A stretch of DNA of 64,000 bases. It comes from Ursus arctos (lineage: Eukaryota; Chordata; Mammalia; Carnivora; Ursidae). The first letter of the stretch is position 1, and each line of letters opens with the position of its first letter. Under the pieces are notes generated by a model. It was not told where the DNA came from, did not search any database, and saw nothing but the letters and a program-made list of their open reading frames with translations. The position numbers and the translations under genes are program-made. The stretch lies in NCBI RefSeq assembly GCF_023065955.2, contig NW_026623089.1:31526767-31590766 (forward strand), read 5' to 3'. This document shows, piece by piece, positions 24,542-64,000 of this stretch.

Positions 24542-25142
24542 TGTGTTGACCTGTTTTTGTTGAATTTGACAGGAGTTCTCTGTGCCTCCTGGCCTTGAAT
24601 GCTTGTTTCTTTTCCCAGATTAGGGAAGTTCTCAGCTATAATTTATTCTAATAAACCTTCTGCCCCCTTTCTCCCCTTTTTTTCTTCCGTGATTCCTATG
24701 ATATGGATATTATTGCGCTCTGTGGAATCACTAAGTTCCCAAGTCTATATTTTGATCTCATAGATTTCTTTCCGTCTTCTTTTCAGCTTCATTATTTTCC
24801 ATAATTTTATCTTCTGTCTCTATCACCTATTTGATTCTCTGCTTCTTCCATCCTCACTGTGATTATATTCAGGCAGTTTAGCATCTCAATTATAGCATTT
24901 TTTATTTCGGCCTAATTTTTAGGACTTTTATCCACAGCCAGAGTTTCTATGGTGTCTTCTTCTTTCAAGCCCAGCTAGTCTTCTTGTGACTGTTGTTCTA
25001 AATTCTTGTTCAGATATATAGCTTATATCTGTTTGGAGCAAATCCCTGGCTGTGATCGTTTCTTGATCTTTCTTTTGGGGGAGAATTCCTCTGTCTTGTC
25101 ATCATGTCTAAGTTTCTGTCTTTTGTGTATTATGAAAGTCTA

Positions 25143-28100
25143 TTCATTGATCTCTGCTCTAATCTTAATCAGTTCTCTTTTTGTGCATGGCTTAGGCCTG
25201 TTCTTCTGTTCCATCTCCGGTTGTTTAAGGTGAGTATAGGGTCTTATTTTAGATTTTTTATTCTTTTGAGTGAGGCTTGGATGTCTATGTATTTCCCCCT
25301 TAGGACCACCTTTGCAGTATCCCATAGGTTTTGGACCGATGTGTTTTCATTCTCATTGGTTACCATAAATTGATTAAGTTCTTCTTTAATTTCCTGGTTT
25401 ACCTAAACATTCTTAAGCAGGATGGTCCTTAGCTTCCAAGTGTTTGAGTTTCTTCCAAATTTTTTCCTGTGATTGAGTTCCAGTTTCAAAGCATTGTAGT
25501 ATGAAAATATGCAGGGAATAATCTCAGTCTTTTGGTATCGGTTGAGACCTGTTTTTTTTTAATTTATTTTTATTATATTATGTTAGTCACCATACAGTAC
25601 ATCCCTAGTTTTCAAGTAAAGTTCCATGATTCATTACTTGTGTATAACACCCAGTGCACCATGCAATATGTGCCCTCCTTAATACCCATCACCAGCCTAT
25701 CCCATTCCCCCACCCCCCTCCCCTCTGAAGCCCTCAGTTTGTTTCCCAGAGTCCATAGTCTCTCATGGTTCATTCCCCCTTCTATTTACCCCCCCTTTCT
25801 TCTTCCTCTTCTTCTCCTACCCTTCTTCCTACTTCTTATGTTCCATAAATGACTGAAACCATATGATAATTGTCTTTCTCTGCTTGACTTATTTCGCTTA
25901 GCATTATCTTCTCCAGTGCCATCCATGTTGCAGCAAATGTTGAGAAATCATTCTTTTTAATGGCTGAGTAATATTCCATTGTATATATGGACCACATCTT
26001 CTTAGTAGCAAAGTCCACAATAGCTAAATCATGGAAGGAGCCAAGATGCCCTTCAACAGATGACTGGATTGAGACCTTTTTTTTTTGACCCAGTATATGG
26101 TCTATTCTGGAGAAAGTTCCCTGTGCGCTTGAAAAGAATGAGTATTCTGTTGTTTTAGGGTGGAATGTTCTGTATACATCTATGAAGTCCATCTGGTCCT
26201 GTGTGTCATTCAAAGCTCTTCTTTGTTGATTTTCTGCTTAGATGATCTGTCTGTTGCTAAAAGTGGGTGTTGAGGTCCCCTACTATTAACGTATTATTAT
26301 CTATATGTTTCTTTACTTTGGCTAACAGTTGGCTTATGTAATTGCACGCTACGCTGTTTGGGACATAGATATTTAGAATTGTTAGATCCTCTTGTTGGAT
26401 ATACCCTTTAAGAATAATACAGTGTCCTTCTGTATCTCTAACTACAGTCTTCAGCTTAAAATCTAATTTGTCTGATATGAGAATTGCTACCCCAGCTTTC
26501 TTTTGAGGTCTGTTGGCATGAAAAATGGTTCTCCATCCCTTCACTTTCAGTCTAAATGTATCTTTAGGTTCAAGGTGAGTCTCTTATAGATAGCATATGG
26601 ATGGGTCATGTCTTATCCAGTCTGCAACCCTGTGGCGTTTTATGGGAGCATTTAGGCCATTCACATTGAGGGTGATTATTGAGAGATATGATTTTATTGT
26701 CATCATGTTGTCTGTGAGGTCCTTGTTTCTATAGATTGTCTCTGTAAATTTCTGCTCTGTATCACTCTTGGAGTCTTCTTATATAGAACCCCCCTTAATA
26801 TTTCTTGCAGGGCTGGCTTGATGGTCACATATTCTTTCAGTTTCTGCTGGTCTTGGAAGCTTCTTGTCTCTCCATCCATTATGAATGACAGCCTTGCTGG
26901 ATACAGTATCCTTGGCTGCATGTTCTTCTCATTTAGTGCTTTGAATATGTCTTGCCAGCCCTTTCTGGCTTGCCAGGTCTCTGTGGACAGGTCTGACATT
27001 ATTCTGATGTTCCTCCCTCTGTATGTAAGGAATCTCCTCCCCCTCGGCGTTTTCAAGATTGTTTCCTTGGATCTAAGATTTGCAAATTGTACTATTATAT
27101 GTCATGGTGTCAGTCTGTTCTCATTGACCTTGGGAGGGGTCCTCTCTGCCTCTTTCCCCAGATTAGGAAAGTTCTCAGCTACGATTTGCTGAAATATATC
27201 TTCTAGACCTCTCTCCTTCTCCACCTCCTCGGGGATCCTGATAATTCTGATATTGGAACATTTCACTGAGTCAGTAGTCTCTGTCAGCTTAGTTTCTTGA
27301 AATTGGAATTGTTTTTCCCATGCCAACTCTTTTTCCTTCTTTTCTATCATCTTATTCTCTAGCTCACTAATTCCTTCTTCTGCCTCGTTTACCCTGGCAG
27401 GCAGAGCATCCGGTTTAGACTGCATTTTATTCATAGCATTTTTAAGTTCTGCCAGATTAGTTCTCATTTCAGCCCTTAGAGATTCCATATTTTCGTTAAT
27501 ATTTTTCTCAAGCCTATACATCATCTTGATAATTGTTACTCTGAAATCCATTTCTGACATCTTGGTTATATCCGTATCCATTAGTTCTGTGGCAGAGGCT
27601 TAAGTTTCTGTTTCTATCCTTTGGTGGTTCCTCCTCTTTGTCATTCTGATGAGGTGTGGATGCAGGAATGTACAGAGTCCAAATTATTGACCAGGACCCA
27701 AGCAAGATGCACCTGTTTTATAGGGACCTTAGGGATGTGGGCTTCTTGTTCTTGCAGCCTGCCGTCTGGGGGAGGGGCCTGCCACGCTGATACTCAGGCA
27801 ACCATATTTGGGCAGAGTTGCCCTGCCCCCTGTGGGGGTGGGTGGGCTCAGTGAGAACCATTTTTTGGGGGCTTTTGTTCTCTGGTGGCTTCCCCTGGCA
27901 GCTTTCTGTGTCTCTTCTGAGAGTCAGAGCAGCACTCTGTCTCAGAACAGAGAAATCGCAGTCTGCTCTTCACTGAGCTCTCCAGGCCACACTGACTCCA
28001 TTTCTGTCAGTGCCACTAAAAACCTGCAGTGTCCTGGGTTGTGCGCCCCACAGCCGCTCTCCCAGTCCTTGCTCCCAGGGCTGGCACTTCTCCGCCCTTT

Positions 28101-28497
28101 GTGCTTCTAGAACTGCCAGCTGCCACCAGTTCGCACGCACGCTCCTGAGTTCCAGGTTTCAGTCTGGTGTGGTGTCCTAGAGACCTTTCCCCACCGCTAC
28201 TAGTCTGTGAGTCTGTGCCCTGTCCCCAGTGTGGGTGGCTTTTGGGTTCCTGGCACAAGTTCATGGAAGCTCTCTCCTGTGTTTCCATTTATCTTCCGAT
28301 ATCTGCCCTCAGACTCTCGGCTCCCCAGTTTATAGCTCAAGACCAACCACCAGAGAAGTTCTGTTTGTAGAGATCAGATATATCTTCTTATATCTCAGGC
28401 TGTTTTCATGGGTGTTCAGAATGGTCTGGTAGACATCCAGCTTGATTCAGGGGACCGGTTGAAATAGGGTCCCCTACTCCTCCACCATCTTACACCC
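25143..28497 (-). mobile_element. LINE-1 'D' with 5' UTR, ORF1 and 5' ORF2 but no 3' half
   Basis: On the minus strand: 5' UTR (28497-27600), ORF1 (27581-27102 and 27056-26703 in different frames), endonuclease (26544-26257) and early ORF2 up to 25143. There the sequence switches back to L1 B text without a 3' UTR or A tail. Flanks tattatgaaagt / atatcatgaagct suggest a diverged target duplication. Confidence 0.8.
25551..26074 (-). mobile_element. Short L1 'E' inside D, with inverted 5' end
   Basis: 3' UTR and ORF2 end on the minus strand up to about 26008. Then 26009-26074 carries upstream ORF2 text in the opposite orientation. gttgagacct (25541 region) and attgagacct (26073 region) flank it. 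Confidence 0.82.
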
Positions 28498-28885
28498 TCC
28501 ATATCATGAAGCTTATTATGTTTCCTCTCCTGACTATATTAAGAAGGGGTCATACTATCCAGGGCCTGGAGTTTCAGGAAGTCTTTGTGCTGTGTGCTGG
28601 ATGCTCTCTGCTGTCACGTTTTGGCTGCACTTTCCCAAAGGTCAATCCTCTACAGAGGTCCTCCTTGCTTGTAGTGGGGAGTGTTTGGACTTTTAACTGG
28701 GTGTGCTTTGATTTGTTTGTTAAGATAACCTCTCATCAGCCACATTCTCTCCCTCCAACTGTGATTGTTTTCTTTATCCTCAGATCAATTTCCTAGTTGT
28801 TCAGAAATGATTTGAAGCTCATCTAGCTGCCTTCCAGGGACAAGACAAGCTCAGGGCCCCTTAGAGCTCCACCATATTGACACCT
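28498..28885 (-). mobile_element. Old LINE-1 'B', segment 3 (5' end)
   Basis: Older L1 5' UTR-like text ending near gagctccaccatattgacac, the 5' end style of this family. The assignment to B rests on order and orientation. Confidence 0.6.
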
Positions 28886-29034
28886 CTCTGAAGGCACAGA
28901 TTTGATATATCTGATGTTAAACTCATTTTAACATTTTCTGTTTTCTTGATGTTAGCTTCTTCAGGGTTTAGTGTTTTGATTTTTAAGTGTGATGTTCGTT
29001 ATACCTTGTTGGATTTCCTCAAATATCTTTTTTT

Positions 29035-29722
29035 CCATTTTTTAAAACTTAAATTCAATTAATTAACATGTAATCTATTATTGGTTTCAGAGGTAGAGGC
29101 CAGTGATTCATCAGTCTTATATAATACCCAGTGTTCATTACATCATGTGCCCTCCTTAACGTCTATCACCCAGTTACCCCATCCCCCACCTCCCTCCTCT
29201 CCAGCAAACCTCAGTTTGTTTCCTGTGACTAAGAGTCTCTTAGGTTTATCTCCCGCTCTGATTTCATCTTGTTTTTTTTTTTGTCTCTTCCCCTATGATC
29301 CTTTGTTTGTTTCTTAAATTTGACATACGAGCAAGATCATATAATTGTCTTTCTCTGATTGAGTTATTTCGCATAGCATAATACCCTCTAGTTCTATCCA
29401 TGTCATTGCAAGTGGCAATATTTCATTTTTTGATGACTGAATAGTATGCCATTGTATGTATATACCACATCTTCTTTATCCATTCATCTGCTGATGTACG
29501 TCTGACTCTTTCCATAGTTTGGTTATTGTGGACATTGCTGCTATAAATGTTGGGATGGAGGTGTCCTTTTGAGTCACTACATTTGTATCTTTGGGGTAAA
29601 TACCTAGTAGTGCAATTGCTGGGTCATAGGGTAGCTCTATTTTCAACTTTTTGAGGAACTTCCACACTGTTTTCCAGACTAGTACCAGCTTGCATCCCCA
29701 CCAACAGTGTAAGAGGATTCCC
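29035..29722 (-). mobile_element. 5'-truncated old LINE-1 tail
   Basis: 3' UTR and ORF2 C-terminus (minus). cctcaaatat at 29017-29026 and 29723-29732 is the probable target duplication. Confidence 0.85.
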
Positions 29723-29732
29723 CCTCAAATAT

Positions 29733-30400
29733 ATTTGAGTATTGAAGTTTTGTTCATATCTGTGAGTTTCTAGACACTTTCAAATATTTATAGTATTGAA
29801 TGCTGGAGTATATTTCTTCTCCAACATGAGAAAGAGCAATGTAGACTCTTGTTCTCACTGGAAACGGATGTGCAGGGGGAAGGATGGGTGACATGCAGCC
29901 AAGGGACTTTCCACTGCTTGAGTGATTTCTCTCCTTGACTTGGTAGATTCTTGCCTCCTATATATTGTCTGTTGGTCCTGCATCCCCCCTTGGCAGTTAA
30001 GTGTGTCAGAACTCCTGACATATGGAAAAGGGCTTTGTCAAGAGATTTGGAATATCTCTCCTCCTCTCTAGGAGAGACTAGCTCCCTATATCCTTCTTTT
30101 TTACCCTGCCTCCTCCTTTATGTCTCTTAATTCTGGCATTTTCCTGGATTTTCTGGGAAAGGGCCACAAGAGAGTGCTTCTTTCTTCTGCTCATGGAATG
30201 ATAAATTTTGACATGAGATATTCTTTCATGATGTGTCAAGATCATGAATTCCAGCTCTTTGAAAATCTGATAGCTTTCAATTTTACTATTAAAATACAAA
30301 CATCTCTGAGCAAGTCTTATTTTTTTAGTTGGGATTGCCACTGAAAACCTAGATATTTATCAGTGCTAAGGTTACTTGTTTTGTTTTAACCTTTACCAGT
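29733..30400. other. Upstream flank of CYP2C, unique sequence
   Basis: No recognised repeat, so it probably contains the proximal regulatory region of the P450 gene. Short open frames on both strands are not supported as genes. Confidence 0.6.
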
Positions 30401-30538
30401 GGGTCAGAGTCCACTGAAGATAAAACAATTATTTATCCAAAAGTTCAAAACAGTGCATGTTTGGTGATCAGCTTGCACTTAGTATTTATAAAGGCACTGG
30501 ATACCAAGCTTTCAACTGCATTTACAGAAAGCATAGCA
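30401..30538 (+). promoter_or_regulatory. Proximal promoter and 5' UTR of the CYP2C gene
   Basis: A TATA-like stretch tatttataaa begins at 30483, about 55 bases before the ATG, which would place transcription start near 30510. The motif gggtcagagtccac at 30401-30414 resembles a direct-repeat-1 HNF4alpha (HPF1-type) element. Such elements are known in the proximal promoters of liver CYP2C genes. A second candidate, aagttcaaaa at 30441-30450, is weaker. The start ATG at 30539 has G at -3 and +4, a good Kozak context. An in-frame ATG at 30461 lies upstream of the TATA-like box, so it is not the start. Confidence 0.6.
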
Positions 30539-61412
<30,874 letters not shown>

Positions 61413-61840
61413 AGAAAGGCCAGGCTGCCAGATTGCAGAGCCACACTCTGGCCTCACCTGAATGAGCCAGATGCTTTCTGTGCTTTGTGTGAGCCACTGT
61501 CCACCTCTCCTTTCACATCAGGAAGGACATTCCTGAACCTGTCTCTTCTCATTGTCCTCATCCTTTAAGATTCTGTTCAATTTTACCCACATGAAACAAA
61601 TCACTGTTAGTTTCCAATTAAATTCTTTCTGTAGTCCGGTCCTGAGATCTTATGCTGTATCTCATCTGCAGTGTATACCAATGTAAAGCTCCTTATTAAT
61701 ATATTTTGTTCTATTAAAAATTATCCCATGAGTTAAAAAATTTTTTAAATATATGATATTCACTCATTTCTTACTGTTATCTCTTGATAGTTGGCATGTG
61801 TAATTTTTTTTGTCCCAGTGGTTATTAAAAAATAAATGTG
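61413..61840 (+). promoter_or_regulatory. 3' UTR and candidate polyadenylation signals of CYP2C
   Basis: About 430 bases follow the stop. Candidate signals are attaaa near 61617, attaaa at 61713-61718 and aataaa at 61831-61836. Which is used cannot be decided from sequence. Confidence 0.5.
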
Positions 61841-63030
61841 TTGGGTGCATATTTGTGTATGTATGTATGTATAAGTATGTACATGCAGGGAGAAAACGGG
61901 ATGGTCATTCTAGTCAGAGGCAATAATATGAGAGAAAGTATGAATCTGTTGGTGTGTCCAAGGATGCCTTTCCTGTTTTCACCTACTGGTTAAACACACA
62001 ATTGGAAACACACACATATACATACACACACAGACAAAGAAGGCAATGAAGAGGGAAAGATAATATGTAAATATAGTTATATTCAAATACACATATAGAA
62101 ATATGTTTTATGTATGTATACATATATATTTCTGTAGAACATACCTATGATTTGGTGATAACACTTATATAATAACTATAGATATTATTACAAGTAGTAT
62201 ATATATATACTACCCTGTTGCATGGCTTTAGTAATTTAAAAAACTGTCTCATTCAAGAGTAGATTATTTTTAAACCTTTGTTAATAAAAATCCTACAATA
62301 TGCACACATCTTCATTATTCTTCAGGAATAGATGGGAAGGGGCTGCACATATATGTGCACTTTTATATTTCATAGATACTGAAGCATAACACAAAAAAAT
62401 ATGTATCTGTTTACTTTTCTATCATGAGTGTAATAAAAAGACTATTTGACCAATCCCTTCTATATGCTGAGGGTTGAATTCCTTTGCAGATTTAGTAATT
62501 TTTAACTAAAAATTCTTAGATTTTAAAGTAGGAAATCATGTCATGTGTAAACATTTCGTTGCAATGACCAGAACTTTCCAGAAATAACACCTATACCTAT
62601 GTCTGCCTCTCTTTCTGGTTTATCTGTCTCTCTCTCTCTCACACACACACACATACACACACACACACACACACGTATATATTTGTCAGCATGGGAAGGA
62701 GAGGAAGGCTGTGAGGATTTCTTGGGACAAAATAACAGAGGGCTTGGGAAATGCATATTGGGAAGCCTGATATTTGTGTGATTTTACCCTAGAGGTGATT
62801 GCTGATTTGAAATCAGGTGCTGAGAGGATGAAAGGATAACTATAAAATAACATTTAGGAATCTTAGAATATGAAAAGAATTTTTGTAAATTCTCTCAGCT
62901 AGAAGAAAATAAATGAGGAGTTCAGAGCTGGCCAAGTAGGAAGGACCAAGGAAACACCTCCACTTGACTTAAAACCTAAAGGTCTTTATGAAGATCACCC
63001 AAGGATCAAGAATAAGCCTAACACTGAACA
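61841..63030. other. Downstream flank of CYP2C
   Basis: AT-rich sequence with short TATG, CA and TA repeats and no supportable gene. Confidence 0.6.
62622..62682. repeat. (TC)n(CA)n compound microsatellite
   Basis: TC dinucleotides pass directly into CA dinucleotides. Confidence 0.95.
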
Positions 63031-63950
63031 GACTGAAAACTAGGAAATTGAATCAGTAATCAAAAGACTCCCAGTAAACACAAGTGCTGGACCAGATGGC
63101 TTCACTGGTGAATTCTATCAAACATTTTAAAAAGAGATAATACCTAGTCTCAAACTATTACAAAAAATATGGGTGCCTGTGTGGTTCAGTTAATAAAACA
63201 TGCAACTGTTGATCTTGGGGTTGTAAGTTGAAGCCCCACATTGGGAGTAAAGTTTACTTAAAACACACACACACACAATCTTTAAAAAAAGACAAAAACA
63301 AAAACTTTTCCAACAAATAGAAGGAAAACTGTCAAATTCAGTCTATGAAGCCAACATTACCCTGTTTCCAAACCCAAAGACACTACAAAAAGCCCCCAAA
63401 ACTACAGGCCAATAACCCTGATGAACATAGATGTAAGAATCCTCAATGACTACATTCAGCAATACCTTACAAAGATCATTCACCAGAATCAAGTGGGATT
63501 TATTCTGGGGAGGCAAGGAGAGTTCAATATCCAGAAATCAATCAATGTGACATACCACATGAACAAAAGGAAGGATAAAAGAAATTACATGATCATCTCA
63601 CTAAATTCAGAAAAAGCTTTTGACAAAATTCAACATCCATTCATGATAAAAGCTCTCAACAAAGTGGGCTTAGAGGAAACATACGTCAACATACCAAAGA
63701 CTATATGTGACAAACCCACAGCCTACATCACCCTCAATGGTGAAAAATTTACAGCTTTACTTCTAAGATCAGGAAAGAGAGAAGCATCCCCACTCTCACC
63801 ACTTTTATTCAACATAATAGTAGAAGTTTTAGCCACAGCAATCAGATTAAAAAAACAAAAAGGGAAAAAAAGGTACCCATATTAGAAAGGAAGAAGTAAA
63901 ACTGCTACTATTTGCAGACGACGTGATACTATACATAGAAAACATTAAAT
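63031..63950 (+). mobile_element. Old LINE-1 'K', ORF2 RT region, + strand
   Basis: ORF2 text starting about 63036, interrupted by a SINE, then an open 154-codon piece (63421-63885). This piece has [31 protein letters not shown] and [25 protein letters not shown]-type text follows near 63908 in another frame. It ends or changes near 63950, close to the window edge. Confidence 0.85.
63168..63300 (+). mobile_element. Old Can-SINE in L1 K
   Basis: Head gggtgcctgtgtggttcag, a (CA)n tract, then an A-rich tail. Confidence 0.82.
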
Positions 63951-64000
63951 CCTCCTCTGTGCATAAATTCAACTCCCCCCAAAACTTAACTATTCAAGCC

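Larger units (their letters stand above)
22799..25142 (-). mobile_element. Old LINE-1 'B', segment 2 (endonuclease to ORF1/5' UTR)
   Basis: The L1 B text resumes after C (tttcctggttaacccattca). It passes the endonuclease region, ORF1 and 5' UTR-like sequence, all without long frames. Interrupted by two SINEs and a + strand L1 piece. Confidence 0.8.

Noticed and set aside
30461..30538. Upstream in-frame ATG before CYP2C exon 1
   Set aside because: It lies before the TATA-like box and adds residues no CYP2C protein has. The ATG at 30539 gives the family N-terminus.
63955..64000. Text like a Tigger transposon (actccccccaaaacttaact) at the right edge
   Set aside because: Too short and cut by the window end to separate from L1 or chance similarity.

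Overview
This is vertebrate nuclear DNA from a carnivoran mammal. Dozens of copies of the tRNA-derived Can-SINE family lie on both strands, recognised by the gcgcctgggtggctcag head, a CT-rich middle and an aataaataaaatctt tail. They sit among carnivore-type LINE-1 (L1) elements. The fresher SINEs, with the segment agcctgcttcttcctctc, suggest a caniform and perhaps a bear-like animal, but that is an inference from repeat style. There are no prokaryotic genes, CRISPR arrays, phage or operons.

The one real host gene is a cytochrome P450 of the CYP2C subfamily on the + strand, from 30539 to 61412. Nine exons can be placed to the base. Their lengths of 168, 163, 150, 161, 177, 142, 188, 142 and 182 coding bases join in frame to 490 codons plus a stop, the normal CYP2C length. 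The membrane anchor, proline hinge, I-helix AGTETT, ExxR, PDRF and haem-cysteine motifs are all present. Intron 8 has a GC donor instead of GT, and a usually conserved proline at residue 367 reads leucine. A TATA-like box and an HNF4-like DR1 element precede exon 1.

Layout. 1-2440 is the 5' part of an L1 (minus) that runs off the left edge. 2460-12530 is intergenic DNA with Can-SINEs, L2, MIR and MER20 fossils, and an SDHC processed pseudogene at 11345-12530. 12531-28885 is a nest of L1s on the minus strand: an old element is split by a full-length younger L1 (16666-22798), by a small + strand L1 piece (23569-23739) and by a 3'-deleted L1 (25143-28497), which itself holds a short L1 with an inverted 5' end. 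28886-30538 is the upstream flank with one L1 tail and the promoter. 30539-61412 is the P450 gene. Its 11.6-kb intron 7 holds an older L1 split by a full-length L1 (45213-51471) whose reverse-transcriptase part is a 1002-codon open frame. Its intron 8 holds two related ~1-kb repeats in inverted orientation. 61413-64000 is downstream flank ending in another old L1 on the + strand.

I found no undescribed biological system. The observations most worth following are the inverted repeat pair in intron 8, target-site reuse and possible 3' transduction at the intron-7 L1, the GC-AG intron, and the Leu367 substitution.
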